A DNA stretch of 64,000 nucleotides from Nocardia yamanashiensis NBRC 100130 (GTDB lineage Bacteria; Actinomycetota; Actinomycetes; Mycobacteriales; Mycobacteriaceae), in assembly GCF_001613325.1 (NCBI RefSeq), contig NZ_BDCD01000014.1, forward strand, positions 371,995-435,994, read 5' to 3'. Of the stretch, positions 51,830 through 60,292 are shown piece after piece. A model generated the notes under the pieces. That model had not been told where the DNA came from and made no database searches. It saw only the letters and a program-made list of their open reading frames with translations. Position numbers and translations under genes: made by a program. How positions within the stretch are numbered: position 1 is the first letter of the stretch; the number at the start of each line of letters is the position of its first letter.

Positions 51830-53088
51830 CCTTCACTCCCGATGTGGCCGCTCCGGTCGCCCCCGTTATCGGCTCGGCCGCGCCGCAGCCGTCCGCTCCC
51901 GCGCCCGCTGCGAGCCGCCCGGCGCTGCCGTCGCTGACCGGGGCCCGCTGGTGGGCGGCGTTCGCGGTGTTCGTCCTGCACGCGCTGGTGTTCCTGCCGG
52001 TGTATCCGTTCCAGAAGTCGGAGCTGTTCCGCCATATCCACCAATGGATTCCGATGCAGCTCGGCGCGGCCGGCGTCACCTTCTTCTTCGTGCTGTCCGG
52101 ATTCATCATCTACTGGTCGTTCCGGCCGGGCATGTCGGTGCGCGGTTTCTACCGCCGCCGGGTACTGAAGATCTATCCGACGCATCTGCTGGCCGCCGCC
52201 GCGTTCATCGTGGTGGCGAGCGTGCCGCTGTCGCGGCTGGTGGTGTGGGTGCCGAACCTGCTGCTGGTGCACACCTGGTGGCCGAAGTCGACGACGGTGG
52301 GCGGGCTGAACGTGCCGTCCTGGTCGCTGGTCGCGGAAATGCTGTTCTACCTGAGCTTCCCGCTGGTGCTGCCATTGATCATGCGGATTCCGACCCGCCG
52401 CCTGCTGCTGGCCATGGGCCTGCTCATGCTCGGCATCATCGCCCTGCACACCTCGTACTTCCTGTGGGTGGACGGGCCGAAGGGCATCGCGAATGCCTTT
52501 GCGCCGCGGCTGGTTCCGGGCGACAACTCGCCCTATTACGAACTGCACGCCTCCCCGGCCTGGTTCGTGCAGCCGAATATCCCGGTCTCGCTGTCGTATT
52601 GGCTCAGCTACACCTTCCCGCTGTCGCGGCTGCCGGAGTTCTTCCTGGGCGTGCTGGCCGCGCGCCTGGTGCTCGAAGGACGCTGGCGCAATACCAATAT
52701 GGCCTGGCCGCTGCTGACGCTGGTGGTGGCGTACGCGGGCACCTGGGTGGTGCCGGTCAACTACAAGATGTCGGTGCTGCTGCTGGTCCCGATGACGGCG
52801 GTGGTGGCGACCCTCGCAGCCCGCGACCTGGCCGGAATACGTGGTCTCAATTCGCATCCGCGCATGGTGTGGCTGGGCAATGTGTCCTTCGCCTTCTACC
52901 TGATCCAGTTCCCGGTCATGGTGGTGATCACGCGGTATCTGATCGGCGGCAGGCAGTTCGGCATCCTCGGCTGGGCCGGATTCGCCGCGCTGAGCCTGGT
53001 CGTGGCCACGGCCATCGCGGCGGTGCTCTACCACTGGGTGGACCTGCCCATCATGCGCCGTTTCGCCCGGCCGAAACCGCGCTCCTGA
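51826..53088 (+). CDS. Acyltransferase 3 family membrane protein
   Basis: 420 residues. About 30 Pro/Ala-rich cytoplasmic residues, then ten or so transmembrane helices of the AT3 family. Motifs: RWWAAFAVFVLHALVFLP (His of the active site), GVTFFFVLSGFIIYWSF, and RGFYRRRVLKIYPTHLLAA, whose Arg cluster binds the acyl donor. AT3 enzymes O-acetylate glycans or lipids at the membrane. Coupled to the SGNH esterase; many AT3 proteins carry a fused SGNH domain, so this looks like a split version of the same module. Confidence 0.92.
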   Translation: MTFTPDVAAPVAPVIGSAAPQPSAPAPAASRPALPSLTGARWWAAFAVFVLHALVFLPVYPFQKSELFRHIHQWIPMQLGAAGVTFFFVLSGFIIYWSFRPGMSVRGFYRRRVLKIYPTHLLAAAAFIVVASVPLSRLVVWVPNLLLVHTWWPKSTTVGGLNVPSWSLVAEMLFYLSFPLVLPLIMRIPTRRLLLAMGLLMLGIIALHTSYFLWVDGPKGIANAFAPRLVPGDNSPYYELHASPAWFVQPNIPVSLSYWLSYTFPLSRLPEFFLGVLAARLVLEGRWRNTNMAWPLLTLVVAYAGTWVVPVNYKMSVLLLVPMTAVVATLAARDLAGIRGLNSHPRMVWLGNVSFAFYLIQFPVMVVITRYLIGGRQFGILGWAGFAALSLVVATAIAAVLYHWVDLPIMRRFARPKPRS

Positions 53089-53172
53089 CCCCGCGGCCCT
53101 TGGCCTGCCCTTCCGTCGGCCCTCCCCTGCCACAGGGCCGAGTTCGACTGTGGCACAGGGGAATCGGTGATC

Positions 53173-53178
53173 TAGAAT
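53173..53178 (+). promoter_or_regulatory. -10 box TAGAAT of a leaderless gene
   Basis: TAGAAT lies exactly 6 bases before the GTG at 53185, so transcription should start at or one base from the start codon. No Shine-Dalgarno is present. Upstream, at about 53125-53160, CCACAG and CTGTGG can form a hairpin that may end the acyltransferase transcript. Confidence 0.65.
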
Positions 53179-53184
53179 CGGTAG

Positions 53185-53346
53185 GTGGTCAAGGGTTATC
53201 CCATCAAGCACCTGCTGTTCCTGGTCATCACGGTGCTGGTCGTCGCCGCGGTGTTCGACTACTCGCGCACGACGGGGCACTACGGGGCCGTCGTCATCGC
53301 GGGCATCCTGGTGACCATCGGACTGCTGCCCAAGGCGATCGGCTAG
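53185..53346 (+). CDS. Small (53 aa) membrane protein, probably leaderless
   Basis: GTG start, 53 residues, TAG stop. The protein begins VVKGYPIKHLLFLVITVLVV, giving one helix at about 9-24, then a polar turn FDYSRTTGHYG and a second helix at about 33-48 (AVVIAGILVTIGLLP). It is a two-helix hairpin with a charged turn, a common form for small actinobacterial membrane proteins. Codon use is normal for the window, with strong third-position GC. Coding is supported by composition and by the promoter at 53173. Function unknown. Confidence 0.75.
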   Translation: MVKGYPIKHLLFLVITVLVVAAVFDYSRTTGHYGAVVIAGILVTIGLLPKAIG

Positions 53347-53377
53347 CCGGAAACCGTTGCCGCCCGGGCGATCCCGG

Positions 53378-54382
53378 TCAGGACGTGGTCCAGGCCAGCA
53401 GCTCGTCCACCGGCCAGGTATTGACGATGCGGTCGGCGGGCACGCCGTTGTCGAGGGCGCGCTGCGCACCGTAACCGAGGAAGTCGAGCTGGCCGGGAGC
53501 GTGCGCGTCGGTGTCGATGGCGAAGTCGCACCCGATGTCCAGGGCCAGCTTCAGCAAGCGCGCCGGCGGATCCCGCCGCTCCGGCCGCGAATTGATCTCC
53601 ACCGCGGTCCCGTACTCGCGGCAGGCGGTGAACACCTGCTCGGCGTCGAACTGCGATTCCGGCCGGGTGCCGCGGTTCCCCTCCACCAGCCGTCCGGTGC
53701 AGTGCCCAAGCACATCCACCTGCGGGTTCGATACCGCCGCCACCATCCGCCGGGTCATGGCCGCCGCATCCATCTTCAGCTTCGAGTGCACGCTGGCCAC
53801 CACGATGTCCAGCCGCTCGAGCAGCTCCGGCTCCTGATCCAGTGACCCGTCGTCGAGGATGTCCACCTCGATGCCGGTGAGAATCCGCATGGGCGCGAAC
53901 TGTTCCCGCAGCCCGTCGATGACCGCGAGCTGTTCGCGCAACCGGTCCGGCGACAAGCCGTTGGCGACGGTCAAGCGCGGCGAATGATCGGTCAGCGCGC
54001 AGTACTCGTGCCCCAGTTCCCGGGCCGCCCCCATCATCTCGGCAATCGGAGCGGAACCGTCCGACCAGTTCGAATGGACGTGCAGGTCGCCCTTCAGCGC
54101 CGACCGCAAGCCCCCGCCGCCCAGGTCCCCCGCGGCGGCCCGCAACTGCACCAGCACATCGGGTTCCCGCCCAGCCCACGCCTGTGCGATGACCTCCGCG
54201 GTCTTGGGCCCGATCCCGCGCAGCGCCTGCCAGCCGTTCGACGCCCCGAGCCGCTCCCGCTCGGCCGGATCGAGCCGCTCCACGATATCGGCGGCATTGC
54301 GATAGGCCATCACCCGCCGCGCCTCCTCTCGGGCACGATCTTTGTAGAACGCGATCTCACGCAGGGCTACGACCGGATCCAT
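53378..54382 (-). CDS. PHP domain phosphoesterase (PolX C-terminal-like)
   Basis: 334 residues. The N-terminal part (1-85) has a helix-hairpin-helix-like motif LRGIGPKTAEVIAQAW. From about residue 97 comes the PHP domain with its metal ligands: DLHVHSNWSDG, ALTDHSPRLTVANG, GIEVDILDDGSLD, VVASVHSKLK, VDVLGHCTGRL and AIDTDAHAPGQLDFL. This arrangement equals the C-terminal half of PolX-type polymerases without the polymerase palm, so it may be a stand-alone 3'-5' exonuclease or phosphatase in repair. Its start lies 55 bases after the XRE-cupin gene on the same strand. Confidence 0.87.
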   Translation of the reverse strand: MDPVVALREIAFYKDRAREEARRVMAYRNAADIVERLDPAERERLGASNGWQALRGIGPKTAEVIAQAWAGREPDVLVQLRAAAGDLGGGGLRSALKGDLHVHSNWSDGSAPIAEMMGAARELGHEYCALTDHSPRLTVANGLSPDRLREQLAVIDGLREQFAPMRILTGIEVDILDDGSLDQEPELLERLDIVVASVHSKLKMDAAAMTRRMVAAVSNPQVDVLGHCTGRLVEGNRGTRPESQFDAEQVFTACREYGTAVEINSRPERRDPPARLLKLALDIGCDFAIDTDAHAPGQLDFLGYGAQRALDNGVPADRIVNTWPVDELLAWTTS

Positions 54383-54437
54383 GCTTCCAGTGTGCGCCGC
54401 GACCGGCGACCGTGACCGAACGACCGGTCCGGTTCAG

Positions 54438-55025
54438 TCACTTCGTGGCCGCCACCGGGCCCGCCTGCGTGCGCACGACGGCGCGTTCCCCGTGCGGGCC
54501 GAACATGTGCAGGATCTCCACACTGGCCTTGCCCGCGGGCCCGAACCAGTGCGGCTCGTTGGTGTCGAATTCGGCGACTTCGCCCGGGCCCAAATGGAAT
54601 TCGGTCTCCCCGAGCAGCAGGCGCAGTTCGCCCGCGAGCACGTAGAGCCACTCGTAACCGGCGTGCGAAACCAGCTGCGGAGTGCGCGGGGACAGCACCT
54701 CTTTGAAGACCTGCACGCGGCCGGGGTACTGGGTGAGCGGGATCAAGACGCTGCCCCGCCGTTTACGCAAAGGTTCCAGGTGGACGCGCGGATCGCCGGT
54801 GGCCGGGGCGGCGATGAGCTGATCGAGGGCCACGCGGTGCGCCCGAGCCAGGGGAATGAGCAGTTCGAGGGTGGGGCGGCGGAGCCCGGACTCCAGCCGG
54901 GACAGCGTGCTGACCGAGATACCCGTGGCGGCGGAGAGCGATTCGAGGGTCAGGGCACGGTCACGGCGCAGCGCGCGCAGCCGCGGGCCGATGGTGCCGA
55001 GGATCTCGTCGATGTCGTCGTCCAC
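54438..55025 (-). CDS. XRE-cupin transcriptional regulator
   Basis: 195 residues. N-terminal XRE helix-turn-helix (LRALRRDRALTLESLSAATGISVSTLSRLESGLRRPTLELL, about residues 16-56) and a C-terminal cupin (GYEWLYVLAGELRLLLGETEFHLGPGEVAEFDTNEPHWF) that would bind a small ligand. The GTG at 55025 is chosen because the open frame further upstream runs through a palindrome that is evidently an operator. Divergent from the MFS exporter gene, which it probably represses. Confidence 0.88.
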   Translation of the reverse strand: MDDDIDEILGTIGPRLRALRRDRALTLESLSAATGISVSTLSRLESGLRRPTLELLIPLARAHRVALDQLIAAPATGDPRVHLEPLRKRRGSVLIPLTQYPGRVQVFKEVLSPRTPQLVSHAGYEWLYVLAGELRLLLGETEFHLGPGEVAEFDTNEPHWFGPAGKASVEILHMFGPHGERAVVRTQAGPVAATK

Positions 55026-55033
55026 GGGTCCAT

Positions 55034-55050
55034 TTTGCGGTTTCCGCAAA
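55034..55050. promoter_or_regulatory. Palindromic operator between XRE-cupin regulator and MFS gene
   Basis: TTTGCGG-TTT-CCGCAAA, perfect 7-base arms with a 3-base centre. It sits 9 bases upstream of the regulator GTG and 74 bases before the MFS ATG. Confidence 0.7.
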
Positions 55051-55123
55051 TTCACTGTCTACCGGTACGGCGCGGCTCCGAGAATTCGCTCGTTCGAACG
55101 GATTTCGGAGAGAGGTGGAATCG

Positions 55124-56521
55124 ATGAGCGAGACGGTGGCGACGGCTCGGACGGAACTGAGCGGGCGCGGGCGCGCGCTCGTGCTCGGGGTGTGCTGCCT
55201 GAGCATGTTCGTGGTCGGCCTGGACACCACGATCGTGAATGTGGGATTGCCCGCGATCGGCGCCGGGCTGGGCGCCGGCACCCGCGGGCTGGAATGGACG
55301 ATCGACGCGTACACGCTGGTGTTCGCGAGCCTGCTGATCTCCTCGGGCGCGCTGGCGGACCGGTTCGGGCGGCGGCGGGTCTTCCGGATCGGATTGACGG
55401 TGTTCGGCGCGGCCTCGCTGCTGTGTGCGCTGGCGCCGACCTCGGAGCTGCTGGTGGCGGCGCGCGCGTTTCAGGGCGTGGGCGCTTCGATGCTGAGCCC
55501 GGTGGCCTTGGCGATCGTGGTGAACGCGATACCGGATCCGGCGCAGCGGGCGCGCGCCATCGGGGTGTGGGCCGCGGTGTTCGGGGTGAGCATGGCGGCG
55601 GGCCCGGTGATCGGCGGCGCCCTGCTGGCGGTCTCGGACTGGCGGGCGCTGTTCTGGGTGAACGTCCCGATCGTCCTGGTCACGCTGGCGCTGAGCGTGC
55701 TGTTCGTACCGGAGTCGCGGGCCGATCGGCCGCAGCGGCTGGACCTGCCGGGGCAGGCGCTGCTGACGGTGACGGCCGGGCTCGCGGTGGGCGTGCTCAT
55801 CGAGGGACCGCACGCCGGCTGGACCTCCGCCTGGATGCTCGCCGGATATGCCGGAATCGTCGCGGCCGGTGCGGGATTCGTGCGCGTCGAGACGAATCGG
55901 CCCGAGCCGCTGATGGATCCGCGCCTGTTCCGCAGTCCCGTGTTCAGCGGCGCGGTACTGGGCGCGATCGCGGTATTCGTGGCACTGAACGCGGCGCTGC
56001 TGGCGAATACGTTGTATCTGCAACAGGTTCGGGGTCTGACGCCGCTGGCCGCCGGGCTCGCGGTCCTGCCGATGGCAGTGGGCGCGACGGTCTGCGCACC
56101 GCTGTCCGGCGTCCTGGTCGGTCGGTACGGGCCGCGGCTACCGCTCACCGCCGCGGGGATTTTCCTGGCGCTCGGCGGTGCGTGCCTGCTCACCCTGCAC
56201 GCCGATTCCAGTTTCGCCCTGCTGCTGTTCGCCTACCTCGCCTTGGGCATCGGCGTCGGTTTCGCCAACGCGCCCATCACCAATACCGCGGTGGGCGCGC
56301 TCCCACCGGCCCGGGCGGGCGTGGCCGGGGCCGTCACCTCCACCGCACGCCAGTTCGGTGCCGCACTGGGCATCGCCATCGCCGGTGGCCTGGTCGCCGG
56401 GACCGCACCCGACGGCCTGCCCCGCGCCACCCATCCGGTCTGGCTGCTGGTCGCGATGTGCGGCGTGCTGCTGCTCGTGATCGCCCGCACCGCCACCGCC
56501 CGTTCGGCGCGCCGCCCGTGA
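55124..56521 (+). CDS. MFS drug exporter of the DHA2 (14-TM) type
   Basis: 465 residues. Signature motifs of 14-helix drug:proton antiporters: motif D1 LDTTIVNVGLPAIG in TM1, motif A LADRFGRRRVFRIGL in the first loop, and motif C in TM5 (GVSMAAGPVIGGAL). About 14 hydrophobic helices are spread over the length. ATG 55124 after AGGTGG. Controlled by the divergent XRE-cupin regulator. Substrate not deducible; family members export antibiotics, dyes and quaternary ammonium compounds. Confidence 0.93.
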   Translation: MSETVATARTELSGRGRALVLGVCCLSMFVVGLDTTIVNVGLPAIGAGLGAGTRGLEWTIDAYTLVFASLLISSGALADRFGRRRVFRIGLTVFGAASLLCALAPTSELLVAARAFQGVGASMLSPVALAIVVNAIPDPAQRARAIGVWAAVFGVSMAAGPVIGGALLAVSDWRALFWVNVPIVLVTLALSVLFVPESRADRPQRLDLPGQALLTVTAGLAVGVLIEGPHAGWTSAWMLAGYAGIVAAGAGFVRVETNRPEPLMDPRLFRSPVFSGAVLGAIAVFVALNAALLANTLYLQQVRGLTPLAAGLAVLPMAVGATVCAPLSGVLVGRYGPRLPLTAAGIFLALGGACLLTLHADSSFALLLFAYLALGIGVGFANAPITNTAVGALPPARAGVAGAVTSTARQFGAALGIAIAGGLVAGTAPDGLPRATHPVWLLVAMCGVLLLVIARTATARSARRP

Positions 56522-56587
56522 TCTGCGGATGCGCTCGGGGCAGAATCCCTGGCGGGCAGACGCCCCACAGGGATTCGGAGGGAAGCA

Positions 56588-57139
56588 ATGCTGAAGCAGG
56601 GCGGGACAACGGGATTCGGCAGGGCGCGCCGCGCCACCACGGCACTGCTGGCGACGGCCGTGATACTCACCGGCACAGGCGGTTTCGCCGCCGCCGACGA
56701 TCCGGCCCCGGCGCCCGCCCCGGTGCGGGCCGCGCCGATCGACGCCGCCGTGGCGACCACGCTGTTCACGCTCACCACCATGCCCACCGGCTGGCAGACC
56801 CGCACCGATCTGCGCCCCGTGCTCGAGGTGACGGCCGACGGCAAGGCGGTGAAACGCACCCCGGAGGGCACCGAGTTCAGCGGCACCGTCCCCGCCGACG
56901 TGCTCAGCGCCGCCGCCACCGAGGTGCGGGCCCTGGTGCTGGAGGATCTGGGCACGCCGAACAGCGGCGAAGCGGGCAATATGATCATCGATTTCATGCC
57001 CGCGCCGCCGGATGAGGACGTGCACGTGATCATGTACGACCCCGCGCTGTCGGAGGGCCTGACCGAGGGGCAGAAGGCGTCCCGCCAGCGTTTCACCGCG
57101 CTCTACGATCGCCTGGTGAACGCCTTCGTCCGCGGCTGA
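56588..57139 (+). CDS. Secreted hypothetical protein
   Basis: 183 residues. Signal peptide 1-36 (RATTALLATAVILTGTGGFAAADD, cleavage near AAA). A short Pro/Ala linker follows, then a single domain with GTEFSGTVPADVLSAAATEVRAL and NMIIDFMP...VHVIMYDP. No Cys and no motif I can name. ATG after GGAGGGAAGCA, a strong ribosome site. Convergent with korB, 10 bases apart. Function unknown. Confidence 0.8.
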   Translation: MLKQGGTTGFGRARRATTALLATAVILTGTGGFAAADDPAPAPAPVRAAPIDAAVATTLFTLTTMPTGWQTRTDLRPVLEVTADGKAVKRTPEGTEFSGTVPADVLSAAATEVRALVLEDLGTPNSGEAGNMIIDFMPAPPDEDVHVIMYDPALSEGLTEGQKASRQRFTALYDRLVNAFVRG

Positions 57140-57149
57140 ACCCGAAAAC

Positions 57150-58229
57150 TCAGCCGACCGTCCAGGTTTCGCTGCCGGTGAGCAGGTCCTGCAGCGAGTT
57201 CCCGTGCACCGGTTTCGCTTCCGCCGCCGCCTCCAGCTGCCCGCGCACCCCGTCGTCGTAGGTGGGCCGGCTGACGCTGCGGAACACGCCGGTCACCACG
57301 TGCGAGAGGTCCTGATCGGAGAGCCGGGACAGCGCGTAGGCGTATTCCGGATCGTCGCTGTAGGCGTCGTGGACGACGATATCGGCGTCCGCGACACTGT
57401 CGGCGCGGGCCACCCGCAGCCCGAAACCGCTACGCACCACCGCGAATTCGTGCTCGGCGCCGAACCGGATGGGCTGCCCGTGCCGCAGCCGGATGAGATG
57501 CGATTCGGCGTTCTCGCGGCGCAGCGCGTCGAAGGAGCCGTCGTTGAAGATCGGGCAGTCCTGCAGGATCTCCACGAACGAGGTGCCGCGATGTTCGGCG
57601 GCGGCGCGCAGCACCTCGGTCAGGCCCGCGCGATCGGAATCCAGGGCGCGCCCCGCGAAGGTGGCCTCGGCCCCGAGCGCGATCGAGAGCGTATTGAACG
57701 GATGGTCCACCGAACCCATGGGCGTGGACTTGGTGACCTTGCCGGTTTCCGAGGTCGGCGAGTACTGGCCCTTGGTGAGCCCGTAGATCCGGTTGTTGAA
57801 CAACAGGATCGTCATGTTCACATTGCGGCGCAGCGCGTGGATGAGGTGGTTGCCGCCGATGGACAACGCGTCGCCGTCCCCGGTCACCACCCAAACCGAC
57901 AGGTCCGGCCGCGTCACCGCCATTCCGGTCGCGATGGCCGGCGCGCGCCCGTGGATCGAGTGGATCCCGTACGCCTCCAGGTAGTACGGGAACCGGCTCG
58001 AGCATCCGATGCCGGAGACGAACATGAGGTTCTCGCGCTCGAGCCCGAGTTCGGCGAGGAACCCGCGCACGGTGGCGAGAATGACGTAGTCACCGCACCC
58101 GGGGCACCAGCGCACCTCCTGATCGGAGGTGTAGTCCTTGGCTTTCTGCGGCCGGTCGGCGGTGGGCACGCCGGACAGCCCGGTCAGCCCGAGATCGGTG
58201 CCCACGAGCGGGTTTTCGAGAATGGTCAT
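57150..58229 (-). CDS. korB: 2-Oxoglutarate:ferredoxin oxidoreductase beta subunit
   Basis: 359 residues. Thiamine-diphosphate subunit: VRWCPGCGDYVILATVRGFL (Cys pair near the active site), GIGCSSRFPYYLEAYGIHSIHGRAPAIATG, and the TPP motif GDGDALSIGGNHLIHALRRN...NNRIYGLTKGQYSPTS. With korA it converts 2-oxoglutarate to succinyl-CoA with ferredoxin as acceptor, an oxygen-tolerant TCA bypass known in mycobacteria. Its ATG overlaps the korA stop (ATGA). No ferredoxin gene is adjacent. Confidence 0.95.
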   Translation of the reverse strand: MTILENPLVGTDLGLTGLSGVPTADRPQKAKDYTSDQEVRWCPGCGDYVILATVRGFLAELGLERENLMFVSGIGCSSRFPYYLEAYGIHSIHGRAPAIATGMAVTRPDLSVWVVTGDGDALSIGGNHLIHALRRNVNMTILLFNNRIYGLTKGQYSPTSETGKVTKSTPMGSVDHPFNTLSIALGAEATFAGRALDSDRAGLTEVLRAAAEHRGTSFVEILQDCPIFNDGSFDALRRENAESHLIRLRHGQPIRFGAEHEFAVVRSGFGLRVARADSVADADIVVHDAYSDDPEYAYALSRLSDQDLSHVVTGVFRSVSRPTYDDGVRGQLEAAAEAKPVHGNSLQDLLTGSETWTVG

Positions 58230-60184
58230 GGCTGCTTACCCCCTGAGGTGCGGTAGGTGGCCCGCGCACGAGCGGTGAAGGCTTTGGTCTGTTCCATTTC
58301 CGCGATATCGCCGTCCAGGGCGGCGTCGATGACGCCGACCAGTTCCTGGGCGGAGAAGGCGGTGCCGGCGACCTTGGTCCACGGCTGCACGTCCACCAGG
58401 TAGCGGGCGCGCAGCAGCATGGCGAGCTGGCCGCCGTTCATCTCGGGACAGACGATGGTGCGATAGCGGCCCAGGATCGCACCGAGATTGGGCGGGAACG
58501 GGTTCAGATGCCGCAGGTGCGCCTGCGCGACGGGAACGCCGCGCCGCCGCGCCCGCCGGCAGGCCTCGCCGATCGGGCCGTAGGAGCTGCCCCACCCGAT
58601 GAGCAGCAGTTCGGCGCGCCCGTCCGGATCGTCGACCTCGAGATCCGGCACCGCGATGCCGTCGATCTTGGCTTGCCGCAGCCGCACCATGAGTTCGTGA
58701 TTGGCCGGTTCGTAGGAGATATTGCCGCTGCCGTCGGCCTTTTCGAGCCCGCCGATGCGATGCGCGCGGCCCTTGGTGCCGGGCACGGCGAGCGGCCGGG
58801 CCAGGGTTTCCGGGTCGCGGGCGTAGGGCTGGAACGAATCGGTGTCCGCGCCATCGGGTTCGAAGGCCGGGTCGATCGGCGCGAGGTCGGCGACCTGCGG
58901 AATCGCCCACGGCTCCGAACCATTGGCGATGGCGCCGTCCGACAGCAGCAGCACCGGGGTGCGGTAGGTGAGCGCGATGCGCGCCGCCTCCACGGCGGTG
59001 TCGAAACAGTCGGCGGGCGACCGCGGCGCGAGCACCGCCACCGGCGATTCGCCATTGCGCCCGTAGAGCGCCTGCAGCAGATCGGCCTGTTCGGTCTTGG
59101 TGGGCAGCCCGGTGGACGGGCCGCCGCGCTGCACGTCCACGATGAGCAGCGGCAGTTCGGTCATCACCGCCAGGCCGATGGTCTCGCTCTTGAGCGCCAG
59201 CCCCGGCCCGGAGGTGCTGGTCACGCCGAGCGCGCCGCCCAGCGCCGCGCCCAGCGCCGCGCCGATGCCGGCGATCTCGTCCTCGGCTTGGAAGGTGGTG
59301 ACGCCGAAGTTCTTGTGTTTGCTCAGCTCGTGCAGGATGTCGGAGGCGGGCGTGATCGGATACGTCCCCAAAAAGACCGGCAATCCGGACAATTGACCCG
59401 CTGTCACAATGCCGTAGGCCAGCGCGGTATTGCCGGTGATCTGCCGATAGGTGCCCGCGGGCAGCGTCGCCGGCGCGATCTCGTAGGTGGTGGCGAATGC
59501 CTCGGTGGTTTCGCCGTAATTCCATCCCGCCCGGAATGCGAGGATATTCGCTTCGGCGACATCCGGTTTCGAGGCGAATTTTTCCCGCATGAACTGTTCG
59601 GTGCCGCCGATCGGCCGCCCGTACATCCAGGACAGCAATCCCAGCGCGAACATATTCTTGGCGCGCTGCCCGTCCTTTTTGCCCACACCGGTCGGTTCGG
59701 TTGCCCCGAGGGTCAGCGAGGTCATGGGCACCCGGTGCACCACGAAATCGGTCAGCGTCTCATCGGTGAGCGGATCACCGGTATAGCCGACCTTGGCCAG
59801 ATTGCGTTTGGTGAATTCGTCGGTATTCACGATCACCATGGCCCCGCGCGCCAGATCCTCCAGATTCGCCTTGAGCGCCGCGGGATTCATCGCCACCAGC
59901 ACATCGGGCTGGTCACCGGCGGTGAGGATGTCGTAGTCGGCGATCTGGATCTGGAACGACGAGACGCCCGGCAGGGTGCCCTGGGGCGCTCGGATCTCGG
60001 CGGGGAAATTCGGTTGGGTGGCAAGATCGTTGCCGAATGCGGCGGCCTCGTGGGTGAAGCGGTCACCGGTGAGCTGCATGCCGTCACCGGAATCCCCCGC
60101 AAAGCGAATTACGACCCTTTCCAATTTCTCGGTGGGGCCGCCGTTTTCGTGGGCCGCCACCGAGTGGTCACGCTGCGAAACCAT
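58226..60184 (-). CDS. korA: 2-Oxoglutarate:ferredoxin oxidoreductase alpha subunit
   Basis: 652 residues, a fused gamma-alpha chain. Residues 22-210 are the gamma domain (VVIRFAGDSGDGMQLTGDRFTHEAAAFG). The alpha domain begins around 245 with GNTALAYGIVTAGQLSGLPVFLGTYPITPASDILHEL, followed by FQAEDEIAGIGAALGAALGG and TSTSGPGLALKSETIGLAVMTELPL. Binding residues for CoA and TPP are in these stretches. Catalyses the oxidative decarboxylation with korB. The radical SAM gene starts further upstream on the same strand, 108 bases away from its stop. Confidence 0.95.
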   Translation of the reverse strand: MVSQRDHSVAAHENGGPTEKLERVVIRFAGDSGDGMQLTGDRFTHEAAAFGNDLATQPNFPAEIRAPQGTLPGVSSFQIQIADYDILTAGDQPDVLVAMNPAALKANLEDLARGAMVIVNTDEFTKRNLAKVGYTGDPLTDETLTDFVVHRVPMTSLTLGATEPTGVGKKDGQRAKNMFALGLLSWMYGRPIGGTEQFMREKFASKPDVAEANILAFRAGWNYGETTEAFATTYEIAPATLPAGTYRQITGNTALAYGIVTAGQLSGLPVFLGTYPITPASDILHELSKHKNFGVTTFQAEDEIAGIGAALGAALGGALGVTSTSGPGLALKSETIGLAVMTELPLLIVDVQRGGPSTGLPTKTEQADLLQALYGRNGESPVAVLAPRSPADCFDTAVEAARIALTYRTPVLLLSDGAIANGSEPWAIPQVADLAPIDPAFEPDGADTDSFQPYARDPETLARPLAVPGTKGRAHRIGGLEKADGSGNISYEPANHELMVRLRQAKIDGIAVPDLEVDDPDGRAELLLIGWGSSYGPIGEACRRARRRGVPVAQAHLRHLNPFPPNLGAILGRYRTIVCPEMNGGQLAMLLRARYLVDVQPWTKVAGTAFSAQELVGVIDAALDGDIAEMEQTKAFTARARATYRTSGGKQP

Positions 60185-60292
60185 GCGCCTGCATCACTTC
60201 CTCGTCAGTGTGAGGTACCAACGCCAAACTACTCCGCCTTATTCGCGACACGCCTGCGAAGTTAGCGGGTGGAGCAGGAATCTCGGCCGGTT

